DNA of 64,000 bases from an uncultured Flavobacterium sp. GTDB lineage: Bacteria; Bacteroidota; Bacteroidia; Flavobacteriales; Flavobacteriaceae. Under the pieces are notes generated by a model that worked only from the letters and a program-made list of their open reading frames with translations, was not told the DNA's origin and made no database searches. This document shows, piece after piece, positions 32,817-42,657 of the stretch (position 1 is its first letter; each line of letters opens with the position of its first letter). The position numbers were made by a program, and so were the translations under genes. Where the stretch lies: positions 62,001 to 126,000 of the forward strand of contig CALTVC010000001.1 of assembly GCA_943912855.1 (NCBI GenBank), written 5' to 3'.

Positions 32817-33803
32817 ATGAAAAAACTCTTTAGGAAAGGCATTGCACTACCCATACTGGGCCTTGCCCTTACAGGAAGCCTTTTTACTGCCTGTGGCGAC
32901 AGCGACGAGAGCACTATAGGTAACTGGGTGCAGAGCAATACTTTTACTGCCTCGCCGCGCAGTAGTTCGGCTGCCTTTACAATAGACAACAAAGGGTATG
33001 TGGGTACCGGATACGATGGCAATAACTACCTAAAAGATTTTTGGGTTTATAACATGCAGGATGGTTCATGGCAACAACTTGCCGATTTTCCGGGGGAATC
33101 ACGAAGCTCTGCCGTGGCATTTACCGTAAATGGAAAAGGTTACCTGGGTACCGGGTACAACGGCACCAGCGAGCTGGGCGATTTTTACGAATTTGAGCCC
33201 GCTACTAACTCATGGACCCGCATAGCCGACTTCGCCGGAACAGCACGCCGTGCAGCGGTTGGCTTTAACTCATCTACTGCCGGTTTTGTAGGTACAGGTT
33301 TTGACGGAACTAACGACAAAAAAGATTTCTGGAAATATGACCCGACTACAGCGGCATGGACAGAGATTTACACCTTTGGCGGAAACAAAAGACGTGAAGG
33401 CACTACCTTTACAATTGGCGAAAAAACGTATTTAGGAACCGGTTCGTCTAACGGTATTAACCAAAAAGACTTCTGGGTGTTTAACGGTTCTGATGAAAGC
33501 TGGACACGCCTTCGCGATCTTAATTACAGCGACAGCTATACCATAGCCCGCGGTAACGCTGTAGGCCTTGCCATTGGCGGATATGGTTATATAGCTACAG
33601 GAGATGTTAGCTCTGTGTGGGAGTATCACCCATCTGACGATACCTGGACTAACAAAACAAATTTTGAAGGCTCATCGCGCCAGGATGCCGTGGCCATATC
33701 TAACGGAAGCCAAGGGTTCATAACACTGGGTAAATACGGCAACAGCTACTACGACGACATGTGGGAGTTTAAACCTATGGATGCTGAAGATGATGATGAC
33801 TAG
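32817..33803 (+). CDS. Kelch-repeat lipoprotein
   Basis: A 328-aa lipoprotein with lipobox FTACG near residue 26. It carries about six kelch repeats, each with a GYVGTGYDG or GYLGTGYNG turn and a W-containing second half (DFWVYNMQDGSWQQLADF and similar). It should fold as a beta-propeller and bind a ligand or partner at the cell surface. It starts 2 bp after the barrel gene and overlaps the DUF4907 gene at its acidic tail (DAEDDDD). Confidence 0.85.
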   Translation: MKKLFRKGIALPILGLALTGSLFTACGDSDESTIGNWVQSNTFTASPRSSSAAFTIDNKGYVGTGYDGNNYLKDFWVYNMQDGSWQQLADFPGESRSSAVAFTVNGKGYLGTGYNGTSELGDFYEFEPATNSWTRIADFAGTARRAAVGFNSSTAGFVGTGFDGTNDKKDFWKYDPTTAAWTEIYTFGGNKRREGTTFTIGEKTYLGTGSSNGINQKDFWVFNGSDESWTRLRDLNYSDSYTIARGNAVGLAIGGYGYIATGDVSSVWEYHPSDDTWTNKTNFEGSSRQDAVAISNGSQGFITLGKYGNSYYDDMWEFKPMDAEDDDD

Positions 33804-34119
33804 AGTTTCATTTAAATTGTATTTTATATGCTTGTTTGTTGTGGCTTTGTGTTTTACAAGCTGTAACAAATCACCTAAGCCAAACCTACAGGGTATCGTG
33901 TACTCTGTAGGTAATGGCTTTGGCTACAAGATAACCATAAACGGAAAACTCTACATTAACCAGACTTCTATACCTGCACTACCCGGGAAACTCCAATTTT
34001 GCGACAGCACTGACGCCAGGAGTGTATGCAATAAGGTTTTGGAAAAAATGAACGAAGGCAAAAATCCCTTTGTTACCCCCGAAGAGCTTAAACAACTTAA
34101 CATAAAAACAAAATGTTAG
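33781..34119 (+). CDS. DUF4907 lipoprotein
   Basis: A 112-aa small lipoprotein with a signal and lipobox FTSCNK near residue 27. The body has GNGFGYKITINGKLYINQTSIPAL and ends in a LPGKLQF-type segment characteristic of DUF4907, which often accompanies kelch and sensor genes in Flavobacteria. Several ATGs cluster at its start (33781-33796), all overlapping the kelch gene; the first is listed. Function unknown. Confidence 0.72.
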   Translation: MLKMMMTRVSFKLYFICLFVVALCFTSCNKSPKPNLQGIVYSVGNGFGYKITINGKLYINQTSIPALPGKLQFCDSTDARSVCNKVLEKMNEGKNPFVTPEELKQLNIKTKC

Positions 34120-35171
34120 ACAAGGCCTACAACAACATCCCGTACCGCATACGATTTTACAGCGTTCATATCCTCTTCTGGACTATGTTGCTGTTTTTCC
34201 CTATTGCCGATTTTATAAAAGGACGCGATGTTGTACAGGCTTCGTTCTTTGTAAAAATACTGTGTTGCATAGCGGTATTTTATTTTAACTACATTATACT
34301 GGTACCTAAGTTACTTTTAAAGAAAAAGCCACTTTTGTATGCCGGTGCTGTATTGCTTGCCGTAGCGGTTTTTTCGTACCTTTTTTCTAAGTACGAAGGC
34401 CCTCCGCATTTTATGAAGCACAATCCGCAGATGCAACCTCCTCCGGAAATGATGAAAATGAAGCCACGCTTTTTTCACTTTTTCCCTAATGTGGTTATGT
34501 TTGCGCTTCACATACTTATGAGTACCGTATTGCGTATGTACGAAGAATGGAATGCAAGTTTTAAAAAACAAAAAGAAGCAGAAACCGAACAAAAGACCAG
34601 TGAGTTAAACTTCCTGAAGGCGCAACTTAATCCGCATTTCTTTTTCAATTCGCTTAACACCATTTATTCGCTTTCGATAAAAAAATCGGATACTACACCC
34701 GAGGCAGTACTCAACCTTGCCGACCTTATGCGATATATGCTTTACGAAACCAATAAGGAACAGGTTCGCCTTACCGATGAACTTTCGTATATAGAGAGTT
34801 ACATAGAGCTACAAAAGCTTCGGCTTACCGAAAACAATACAGTGCTTTATCAGGTAAACGGCAATCCGCATGGTATAAGCATACCTCCGCTGTTATTCAT
34901 TTGTTTTATTGAAAATGCGTTTAAACACGGAGTTACCACCAGCCGTAGTTGCGAGATAGACATTAAATTTAACATTGCCAACAATGAAATACAGATGCTT
35001 GTCGTTAATGACATTAACCCACAGGCATCTAAAGACGGAACGCCGGGGCTGGGCATAGAAAACACCCTGAAGCGTATAAAACTGTATTTTCCGGGAAGCT
35101 ACAAACTAAATAAGTATGTAGCCGAGAACAAATTTTACGTAGACCTGTCGCTGACACTTAATGGAGATTAA
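34113..35171 (+). CDS. LytS-type sensor histidine kinase
   Basis: A 352-aa membrane kinase with about four spans (20-135) and a coiled-coil linker (KKQKEAETEQKTSE). It has the His-kinase motif LKAQLNPHFFFNSLNTIYSL, whose His is the phosphorylation site. An N-box (CFIENAFKHGV) and a glycine-rich ATP lid (GLGIENTLKRIKLYF) follow. It phosphorylates the LytTR regulator encoded next, with which it overlaps by 11 bp. It probably senses a signal through the kelch and barrel proteins of the operon. Confidence 0.9.
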   Translation: MLDKAYNNIPYRIRFYSVHILFWTMLLFFPIADFIKGRDVVQASFFVKILCCIAVFYFNYIILVPKLLLKKKPLLYAGAVLLAVAVFSYLFSKYEGPPHFMKHNPQMQPPPEMMKMKPRFFHFFPNVVMFALHILMSTVLRMYEEWNASFKKQKEAETEQKTSELNFLKAQLNPHFFFNSLNTIYSLSIKKSDTTPEAVLNLADLMRYMLYETNKEQVRLTDELSYIESYIELQKLRLTENNTVLYQVNGNPHGISIPPLLFICFIENAFKHGVTTSRSCEIDIKFNIANNEIQMLVVNDINPQASKDGTPGLGIENTLKRIKLYFPGSYKLNKYVAENKFYVDLSLTLNGD

Positions 35172-35886
35172 AACCGTTATAATAGATGACGAACCCCTGG
35201 CTATAGAGGTTTTGCTGAATTACTGCCAAACCCTTGCCGAGATACGGGTACTTAAAACCTTTACAAATCCTGTAGAGGCGCTTGGCTTTATACACAAAAA
35301 CCAGGTAGACCTAGTGTTCCTGGACATACAAATGCCCCAGCTAACAGGGCTGGAGTTTATAGATACGCTTGCCTACCGCCCTTCAGTTATTTTTACCACT
35401 GCCTACCCGCAGTATGCCGTAGAAGGCTTTGAGCTGGAAGCTGCAGACTACCTGATTAAGCCCATTCCGTACAAGCGTTTCCTGAAAGCTTTTAATAAAG
35501 TAAATCCCATTAAGGAAGAAACACCTCCTGCACTTCATGATGCTATAGTACAGGCAGCCACCACTCCTGCCGAGGACAACTTTGTTTTTGTAAAAGCAGA
35601 ATACGGTAGCGTAAAAATTTTTGTTAACGAAATCACGTATATACAAGGGCTTAAAGACTACCTGCGCATTAACCTTACAAACGGGCGTTACATACTTACG
35701 CTATCTAACTTTAAAGGATTGCTGGACAAGCTACCTGAAAAACTGTTTATAAGGGTACATAATTCGTATGTGGTAAACCTCAGCTATGTAGACTCTGTAC
35801 AGCGTAACCGCGTGGTTATGGAAACCACACGCATACCCATAAGCGAATCGTACAAAAAACTGTTTTTCGACAGGCTGAAGCTTTAA
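35161..35886 (+). CDS. LytTR-family response regulator
   Basis: A 241-aa regulator. The receiver domain has acidic residues near 9-10, phospho-acceptor Asp55 (LVFLDIQMP) and Lys100 (YLIKP). The C-terminal LytTR DNA-binding domain includes FVKAEYGSVKIFVNEI, YIQGLKDYLRI and FIRVHNSYVVNL. It acts with the LytS kinase upstream. Target genes cannot be told, but the operon's own promoter is a likely one. Confidence 0.9.
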   Translation: MEIKTVIIDDEPLAIEVLLNYCQTLAEIRVLKTFTNPVEALGFIHKNQVDLVFLDIQMPQLTGLEFIDTLAYRPSVIFTTAYPQYAVEGFELEAADYLIKPIPYKRFLKAFNKVNPIKEETPPALHDAIVQAATTPAEDNFVFVKAEYGSVKIFVNEITYIQGLKDYLRINLTNGRYILTLSNFKGLLDKLPEKLFIRVHNSYVVNLSYVDSVQRNRVVMETTRIPISESYKKLFFDRLKL

Positions 35887-35932
35887 TTCTTACGTAACGA
35901 AATTTGCTACCTTTACGGCAATCTCTTTTTAC

Positions 35933-36727
35933 ATGAAAAAATTATTGCCCATTTTTCTATTGTTTGTTTCGTTTGCTTTTGCACAAGAGGCACTGCTACC
36001 CGTACGCATAATGGCTACACCTAAAGCTACGCCCGAACACTTTATCGGAACCGATGCTTTTGGGTGGGAATATGTAATTGCAGATAATGAATTCCGCAAA
36101 CAAAAAGATAGCAAGGTATATAAGTATCGCAACGTATCGTTAGGCGATATAACCCGTGCCGACCTGCAAAACCCTTTGCAGATTGTGCTTTTTTATAAAA
36201 AGTTCAACAGTGTGGTATTGCTGGACAATCAACTGAATGAAACCGGTACTGTAAATTTTAATGAAATAACCACTCCCATAATAGCCGATGCCGTGGGGCT
36301 GGCTTCTCAAAACAGGCTGTGGGTGTATGATATCACTACACAGCAAACAGGGCTTTTCGACCTAAAGAAAAGTACTTTCAGGACGCTTACTCCCCCTAAC
36401 AATAACGGCGTAACCTGGTACCAGAGCGACTACAATTATTTTTACTGGACAGATAGCAGCGGTAGTTTTTTTACTCTTAATCTTTTTGGCAGCATTACAT
36501 CGGCAGGTAAAGTACCCGCGTTTGACGAAGCCCAATTAATTTCGCAAAATATGCTTTTATTGAAGCAAGGCAACACGCTTGTACAATACAACTTAGCGAC
36601 CAAGGAGACCAAAACGGTATCAATCGTTGAAAAATCGTTCGGGGCGTTTTACTATAAAGAAGGAATTTTAAGTATTTTTACCGACAGCGAAATTGTTCAG
36701 TATAAAATCACATTACCCAGAGAATAA
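35933..36727 (+). CDS. Exported hypothetical protein, predicted beta-propeller
   Basis: A 264-aa protein with a signal peptide (FVSFAFAQ). The body is a repeated beta pattern with Asn/Asp-rich loops, such as ASQNRLWVYDITTQQTGLFDL and SQNMLLLKQGNTLVQYNL, suggesting a propeller. I recognise no family. It starts 46 bp after the response regulator with a TACCTTTA element in between, and ends 5 bp before the deoxynucleoside kinase gene. Confidence 0.6.
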   Translation: MKKLLPIFLLFVSFAFAQEALLPVRIMATPKATPEHFIGTDAFGWEYVIADNEFRKQKDSKVYKYRNVSLGDITRADLQNPLQIVLFYKKFNSVVLLDNQLNETGTVNFNEITTPIIADAVGLASQNRLWVYDITTQQTGLFDLKKSTFRTLTPPNNNGVTWYQSDYNYFYWTDSSGSFFTLNLFGSITSAGKVPAFDEAQLISQNMLLLKQGNTLVQYNLATKETKTVSIVEKSFGAFYYKEGILSIFTDSEIVQYKITLPRE

Positions 36728-36732
36728 ACACA

Positions 36733-37347
36733 ATGCATATAGCTGTAGCAGGCAACATAGGTGCCGGAAAAACAACGCTTACCGGTCTTTTGGCCAAACA
36801 CTTTAGGTGGGAGCCCCATTATGAAGATGTAGTAGACAACCCATATCTTGATGATTTTTACCACCAGATGGAACGCTGGTCGTTTAACCTCCAGATTTAC
36901 TTTCTTAACTCGCGTTTCAGTCAGATAATGCAAATCCGCGAAAGTGGCAAAAACATTATCCAGGACAGAACCATCTATGAAGATTCGCACATATTTGCGC
37001 CTAACCTTCATGCCATGGGGCTTATGAGCAATCGCGACTTTGGTAACTACAAATCACTTTTCGAACTTATGGAAGGGTTTGTGGGTGCACCTGATTTGCT
37101 GATTTACCTGCGTAGCAGTATACCTAATCTTGTAAAGCAAATACACAAACGCGGACGCGATTATGAAAACTCTATAAGCATAGAATACCTAAGTCGCTTA
37201 AACGAACGCTACGAAGCCTGGATTCAGGGCTATGACAAAGGTCGACTGCTTATTATAGACGTAGACAACATAGATTTTGTAAGCAACCCCGAAGATCTGG
37301 GTGATGTTATAAACAGAATCAATGCACAACTAAACGGACTTTTTTAG
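36733..37347 (+). CDS. Deoxynucleoside kinase
   Basis: A 204-aa P-loop kinase with Walker A GNIGAGKTTL (7-16), the substrate-side ERW (Glu-Arg-Trp) and the DRTIYED catalytic segment near 80. KRGRDYEN supplies the LID arginines. It phosphorylates deoxynucleosides such as deoxyadenosine or deoxyguanosine in nucleotide salvage; the exact substrate cannot be told. The gene is cotranscribed with the exported propeller gene and followed by a strong terminator. Confidence 0.88.
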   Translation: MHIAVAGNIGAGKTTLTGLLAKHFRWEPHYEDVVDNPYLDDFYHQMERWSFNLQIYFLNSRFSQIMQIRESGKNIIQDRTIYEDSHIFAPNLHAMGLMSNRDFGNYKSLFELMEGFVGAPDLLIYLRSSIPNLVKQIHKRGRDYENSISIEYLSRLNERYEAWIQGYDKGRLLIIDVDNIDFVSNPEDLGDVINRINAQLNGLF

Positions 37348-37360
37348 TTTACAGCATACA

Positions 37361-37387
37361 AAAACAGCGCCCAATGGGCGCTGTTTT
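37361..37387. terminator. Bidirectional terminator after the deoxynucleoside kinase
   Basis: AACAGCGCCC and GGGCGCTGTT arms separated by AAT, with A- and T-rich flanks. It lies between convergent kinase and pyrophosphatase genes. Confidence 0.85.
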
Positions 37388-37417
37388 CTATTTGAACGGT
37401 AATTATTTCAACTAAAA

Positions 37418-37939
37418 TTATATGCTGAAAAGACCTTCTTTTTTGTTTGGAAGGTTATTAAAACGTTCCGTACACTCATCAATAAGTTTTTCTGCAGCGG
37501 CACGGTCACCCCAGCCACGTACTTCTACCTTTTTGTTCTCAAGATCTTTATATACCTGGAAGAAGTGCTCTACTTCTTTCTGGAAATGCTCGTTAACATC
37601 GCTTAGGTCGTTCATTTTACAAGCGATAGGGTCAGATACCGGTACACAGATGATTTTTTCATCGTCTCCTTTATCATCAGACATATAGAATACACCGATA
37701 GGCTTAACCTCAGCTACACAACCAGGAAAAGTAGGCTCTGTAAACCATACAAGCACATCTAGCGGGTCGTTGTCAAGGGCAAGTGTTTCAGGGATGAAAC
37801 CGTAATCAGCCGGATACATCATAGAAGAATAAAGCATCCTGTCAAAACGGATCCTTTTCATATCAAAATCATACTCATATTTGTTCCTGCTACCCCTTGG
37901 TATCTCTATAAGAACGTCAAATGTTTTTGTTGCTGACAT
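37418..37939 (-). CDS. ppa: Inorganic pyrophosphatase
   Basis: The start at 37939 gives 173 aa (MSATKTFDVLIEIPRGSRNK); a 14-residue extension upstream is not needed. Family motifs include the EIPRGSRNKYEYD active-site stretch, YPADYGFIPET and DNDPLDVLV with metal-binding Asp residues. It hydrolyses pyrophosphate in the cytoplasm. It stands alone between terminators. Confidence 0.95.
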   Translation of the reverse strand: MSATKTFDVLIEIPRGSRNKYEYDFDMKRIRFDRMLYSSMMYPADYGFIPETLALDNDPLDVLVWFTEPTFPGCVAEVKPIGVFYMSDDKGDDEKIICVPVSDPIACKMNDLSDVNEHFQKEVEHFFQVYKDLENKKVEVRGWGDRAAAEKLIDECTERFNNLPNKKEGLFSI

Positions 37940-38135
37940 TGTTATTTGTGTTTTTTTATTTACGCGGTGCAAAAATACCACAAAAAAAATACTATCAAAC
38001 GGTAATCGCTAAAAATTACGCAATGAATTAGCCAAATTGATAATTAGATAATACAAAAAATCAGCCTGTTAGCTTTCGTTTACACAAAACGTTACTAACA
38101 GGCCGATTGATTATGTAAGTACGATTACTTTCTTT

Positions 38136-40631
38136 TTAGAAATAAAACCCGAACGAGCCTTTAACCACAAACTTATTGGCATCGGGTATATTCATATAAT
38201 TACCTCTCCAGGCAAAGTCTATACGAAACACTTTAAATATATTACCTATACCGGCGTGGTATTCCCAATATATATCTTCGGGTGCGCGGTAAATTACGTT
38301 ACTGGCATTAAGCGCGCGGTTTTCATCGCTAATGGTACCATATACACCTTTAATACCTACAATTTCGCGCAGGTTAAGGTCGCGAAGTCCCGGTATACGA
38401 CTAAAGAGTTTACCATTAAAGTTATGCTCCAGGTGCAATGATACGTATTCGTCGGCTAGGAACTCATAATAATTCAGAAGGTTATACGTATTTTCTATGC
38501 TAAACCAACTTTGGTTACCTGGTATCACTCCCATTAGCCCTAGTGGCACGGCACCAAATATTTTACCTGCTTCAAAAGTTGTAAACAGCCTACCAAAGCC
38601 ACCAACCAATACAGGCTGACGATAGTAGAACTGTACCTTATCGTATTTAAAATCAGTGGCCGTAACACCACTTATACCATGGCTATAATTAAGGAAAAGG
38701 CGAGCATAGTTAAGATCTACATCGGTACGCTCCACACCATATCCTATGGTTCTGCGCTTAGGGGTATAATCGGCAAGGAAACCGTACTCATACTGTTGCA
38801 AATGCCCTACAGTACCTTTACTATGATCTCGGGGATCTAGCCAGTAATCCAGATGAAACACTTCGGGGTCGGCACTCTTCAGTGTCCTGTAGTTTACATT
38901 GGCACGGAATACAAGGTTTTTTACGGGCTCTATTTCGGCACTGAATGTCGTAAAGTTTACCGAACTCAACTTATTGTTATTACCACTAGAGAATAACGAC
39001 GACGATGCAAAGCTACGCCCAAGGACATCGCTGGTAGCAGTAAGGCTTACCCCTATCTGCTCTATGTCCCTGCGGGTACCTCCCTGTAATATGATTCGGT
39101 TACGTTTGTTTACCATCCACTTTCCGCTAAGACCGTATTTAAACTGACCGTCTTTAAAGCCGTAAGCTCCGTAACCTTCTATCCTCCACGGGTCGTTTTG
39201 CCCAAAGTACGTACGCCCTCCCGAACGGATACGCCAGCCTTCAACATCGTTAAAACCAAAGGTGGAAAATATAGGACCGTAGTCAAACTTACCCATTTGA
39301 TAATAGCCACTACCCAAGGTGGCAACAAGGTCGTACATGTGCTTAAACTTAGGTATCGTTTTAAGCGTATCCAGCATTTTGTACACCCCCTTTTCGTCCT
39401 TGTTTAAGGATTCAAAACGGTTTTCATCCCAAAACTCATCGCTCTTCTGGCTTAACGATTCATCAAATTCATTAACCTCTTTGGCATAAAACTCATCGGG
39501 GAGTTCTTTGTTAAAATCATAATCGCGGTACAAAGTAGTACGCTTACCGTATACACCTTTCGATTCGTCTTTCTTACGGAGCGCAAAGTCGCTCATCATG
39601 TGGTCGCGCTTCAGCAGGAAAACCGAGTCGTTAAGTACATCAAACTCCTGTTCTATGTAAATATCCTTAACCCAGTTAATGTTAGCCCCCTGGCTGGCAC
39701 TCATGGCTATTTTCTTAATGGCGTAGGTAGTATCATTTACCCAGAAATTTCCTTTAAAGGTAAGTTCACCTTTACGGCGCGGGTAAAACACTATGTTGTA
39801 GCAATACTTATTATCTATAACAGCAGTATCTGAAAGCACGTAGTTATAAACATTTATACCCGTACGAGATAGCGGACTCACAAAATCCTTATCGAAAAAC
39901 TTAAGATAGTTGTTATAAATATCGTAGTCGGCATACAGGTCTTTAATAAAAGCGGTTATCTGCTGGTTGCCGCTAAAACCCGAATTACGGTTGGCCACAG
40001 CAACTTCTTTTTTGCGCTTGTGTACATTATTACCATAGACCTTGCTCAACGCCTCGTTTATAAATATGGGCAGATAGCTTTTACCGGTAACGTTGCTGGT
40101 ATCTACGTGTTCAAAGATAAACTCCATCCCCTTAAACAACTTGCTTTTGGTCATGGTGCTGTCTATGTTGTTCAGGTCGAACTCTACCTTTTCGTACTTA
40201 TCGTACTGGTATTGCCTAAACATATAAAGGCCGTTCTTACGACGGCGTTCCCAAATTTTGCGGAGGATGTCTATGGCAGGGTTATTCTTCTTGGAGGTTT
40301 TACCGGCATAGAGTTTTATTTCCTTAAGCTCAGTAGCATCGGCAAGTTTTACTTTCAGGTTATAATTAACCGCTCCGGTAAGATGTATTTCTTTTGAGGC
40401 AAACCCCACAAACGAAACAAGCACATCAGTATACGTATTAGCAGATTCAAGGTAAAACTTACCGTTCTCATCTGTAATCACCCCTTCATTGGTTCCCTTA
40501 AAATAAACATTAACATAAGGCAGTGGCTGGTTGGTATTATCATATACTACACCGCTCACTTTAGTTTGGGCAAATGCGTTAAGGAAAAACGCCATAAAAA
40601 TCCCAAAGGCAAACAGTAATTTTCTCTTCAT
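38136..40631 (-). CDS. DUF5686 outer membrane protein with CarboxypepD_reg-like domain
   Basis: An 831-aa protein with a signal peptide (FLNAFAQ), a CarboxypepD_reg-like beta domain (22-105, SGVVYDNTNQPLPYVNVYFKG) and a long barrel-like region matching DUF5686. The last strand (FVVKGSFGFYF) is aromatic. The family is restricted to Bacteroidetes, with unknown function in the outer membrane. A weak hairpin (CCTGTTAG/CTAACAGG) after its stop may end transcription. Confidence 0.8.
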   Translation of the reverse strand: MKRKLLFAFGIFMAFFLNAFAQTKVSGVVYDNTNQPLPYVNVYFKGTNEGVITDENGKFYLESANTYTDVLVSFVGFASKEIHLTGAVNYNLKVKLADATELKEIKLYAGKTSKKNNPAIDILRKIWERRRKNGLYMFRQYQYDKYEKVEFDLNNIDSTMTKSKLFKGMEFIFEHVDTSNVTGKSYLPIFINEALSKVYGNNVHKRKKEVAVANRNSGFSGNQQITAFIKDLYADYDIYNNYLKFFDKDFVSPLSRTGINVYNYVLSDTAVIDNKYCYNIVFYPRRKGELTFKGNFWVNDTTYAIKKIAMSASQGANINWVKDIYIEQEFDVLNDSVFLLKRDHMMSDFALRKKDESKGVYGKRTTLYRDYDFNKELPDEFYAKEVNEFDESLSQKSDEFWDENRFESLNKDEKGVYKMLDTLKTIPKFKHMYDLVATLGSGYYQMGKFDYGPIFSTFGFNDVEGWRIRSGGRTYFGQNDPWRIEGYGAYGFKDGQFKYGLSGKWMVNKRNRIILQGGTRRDIEQIGVSLTATSDVLGRSFASSSLFSSGNNNKLSSVNFTTFSAEIEPVKNLVFRANVNYRTLKSADPEVFHLDYWLDPRDHSKGTVGHLQQYEYGFLADYTPKRRTIGYGVERTDVDLNYARLFLNYSHGISGVTATDFKYDKVQFYYRQPVLVGGFGRLFTTFEAGKIFGAVPLGLMGVIPGNQSWFSIENTYNLLNYYEFLADEYVSLHLEHNFNGKLFSRIPGLRDLNLREIVGIKGVYGTISDENRALNASNVIYRAPEDIYWEYHAGIGNIFKVFRIDFAWRGNYMNIPDANKFVVKGSFGFYF

Positions 40632-40645
40632 ATAGGGATAACAAA

Positions 40646-40674
40646 AAACCTCATCATTTATTATGATGAGGTTT
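40646..40674 (-). terminator. Terminator after pdhB
   Basis: AAACCTCATCAT (40646-40657) pairs with ATGATGAGGTTT (40663-40674) and is followed by TTTTTTG on the minus strand. It ends the pdhB transcript before the DUF5686 gene. Confidence 0.8.
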
Positions 40675-40786
40675 CAAATATAGCGTAATAATTTGAAAAT
40701 AGTTTGATTTAAAAATCTGAAAATATTGTTACAAAAAACAGCATTCCAAATTAACAAATCAATGAATTAACAAATAAACAAATTGA

Positions 40787-41764
40787 CTATTTGTACATTA
40801 CTTTCTTAACCGCTTTTACAACGTCACCAGCGTTTGGCAACCATTCTTTAAGCAGTACCGGAGAGTACGGTGCAGGAGTATCAGCCGTAGTGATACGTTG
40901 TATAGGAGCATCAAGATAATCAAACGCCCTTTCCTGAACAATGTATGTAATTTCTGAAGCGATAGAACCAAACGGCCAAGCTTCTTCAAGGATAACAAGC
41001 CTGTTTGTTTTCTTAACCGACTCCAGTATGGTTTTGTGATCCATCGGACGGATAGTACGAAGGTCAATGATTTCTACACTGATGTTTTCTTTAGCAAGTT
41101 CTTCAGCAGCAGCATACGCTTCTTTGATGATTTTACCGAAAGAAACGATGGTTACGTCTGTACCTTCGCGCTTAATTTCGGCTACACCAAGAGGAATGAT
41201 GTATTCTCCATCAGGCACTTCGCCTTTGTCGCCATACATTTGCTCAGACTCCATGAAGATTACCGGGTCGTTATCGCGGATAGCCGCTTTAAGAAGACCT
41301 TTAGCATCATACACGTTAGACGGTACTACAACTTTAAGTCCCGGAGTATTTGCATACCAGTTTTCAAAAGCCTGGCTGTGTGTAGCAGCAAGCTGACCGG
41401 CCGAAGCCGTAGGTCCGCGGAATACGATAGGGCAGTTAAACTGACCTGCACTCATCTGACGGATTTTGGCAGCATTGTTTATTATTTGGTCAATACCTAC
41501 AAGAGCAAAGTTAAACGTCATGAATTCTACGATAGGCCTGTTGCCGTTCATGGCGCTACCTACTGCGATACCTGCAAAACCAAGCTCGGCAATTGGGGTA
41601 TCTATAACCCTTTTAGGGCCAAACTCGTCAAGCATACCTTTAGAAGCTTTGTAAGCACCGTTGTACTCGGCAACTTCCTCACCCATTAGGTAGATGGCTT
41701 CATCGCGGCGCATTTCCTCGCTCATCGCTTCGCAAATCGCTTCCCTGAATTGTATTGTTCTCAT
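40787..41764 (-). CDS. pdhB: Pyruvate dehydrogenase E1 component, beta subunit
   Basis: A 325-aa transketolase-type beta subunit. MGEEVAEYNGAYKASKGM, TPIAELGFAGIAVGSAM and the Pro/Trp-rich LEEAWPFGSIASEI are characteristic. With the alpha subunit and the E2/E3 components (not in the window) it turns pyruvate into acetyl-CoA. It is a single gene here. Confidence 0.93.
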   Translation of the reverse strand: MRTIQFREAICEAMSEEMRRDEAIYLMGEEVAEYNGAYKASKGMLDEFGPKRVIDTPIAELGFAGIAVGSAMNGNRPIVEFMTFNFALVGIDQIINNAAKIRQMSAGQFNCPIVFRGPTASAGQLAATHSQAFENWYANTPGLKVVVPSNVYDAKGLLKAAIRDNDPVIFMESEQMYGDKGEVPDGEYIIPLGVAEIKREGTDVTIVSFGKIIKEAYAAAEELAKENISVEIIDLRTIRPMDHKTILESVKKTNRLVILEEAWPFGSIASEITYIVQERAFDYLDAPIQRITTADTPAPYSPVLLKEWLPNAGDVVKAVKKVMYK

Positions 41765-41883
41765 GTAAAATTATTTCGCGTGGTTAAATGAGTCGCAAAA
41801 ATAAAGATTTTAAATTATTTCAAACTACTTTTATAGGGTAATAATATTAATAAAAAGTAATTTCAGGCAGTTATCCCTTACTA

Positions 41884-42594
41884 ATGCATACTCTACAGCC
41901 CATAAAAGCCTTTATGCAAAAAATCAGCTTGCAACCTGTCTTTTACACAACGGGGCTACTCATAATGTTTACACCTCACTTAAATGCGCAAACCGTTACT
42001 GCGACATACACAACCCACTACAAAGCTGCAATAGTTAACGAGTTTGACAACAACAACCTTACACACACTTACAAGCACAAAATAAAAATACCCAATGCGG
42101 AATACTCGTATGTATATTCAGGCAAGCGTTCACTGTACACACTTGTATCAGGACCGGGACTGATTCAAACCACTGCGATTAACCCTAAAACAGGAAAGTC
42201 TACTCCGCACACCATGGACTACCCTACCGCCGAGACCTTTTTTAAAGATCTGCAAACCGAAACATTATTTCTTACAAACACCACCAGCAAAGGCACAAAA
42301 AATCACAGTGGCGACTTACAAGTATATAAATGGAAAATCACAAACGAAAAGAAAACAATACTAAAGCACCCTTGCAGAAAAGCAACCTGCCATTATAACA
42401 ACATGACCATTACCGCATGGTATGCTACCGATATTAAAATCAATGACGGCCCTGCACGGTTTTGGGGATTACCCGGGCTTATCCTAAAAATAAGTATAGG
42501 CGATTATCTGGAAACCACAGCCATCCGCATTGAAACAAACAAAACTTCAACTGAAATAGTTCCGCCCGACACAAAAAAAGAAACCAGGCAATAA
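41884..42594 (+). CDS. GLPGLI-family protein (first of a pair)
   Basis: A 236-aa exported protein with the signature FWGLPGLILKIS preceded by AWYATDIKINDGP. A second in-frame ATG at 41914 would give a better signal peptide (MQKISLQPVFYTTGLLIM... HLNAQ), so the true start may be there. It is paralogous to the next gene, 63 bp downstream. Function unknown. Confidence 0.82.
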   Translation: MHTLQPIKAFMQKISLQPVFYTTGLLIMFTPHLNAQTVTATYTTHYKAAIVNEFDNNNLTHTYKHKIKIPNAEYSYVYSGKRSLYTLVSGPGLIQTTAINPKTGKSTPHTMDYPTAETFFKDLQTETLFLTNTTSKGTKNHSGDLQVYKWKITNEKKTILKHPCRKATCHYNNMTITAWYATDIKINDGPARFWGLPGLILKISIGDYLETTAIRIETNKTSTEIVPPDTKKETRQ

Positions 42595-42657
42595 AGGCAA
42601 TTAATTTGGCATTCGTTACGTTCTCAGATTACAATCAATTCTATCAAAACCAGGACC

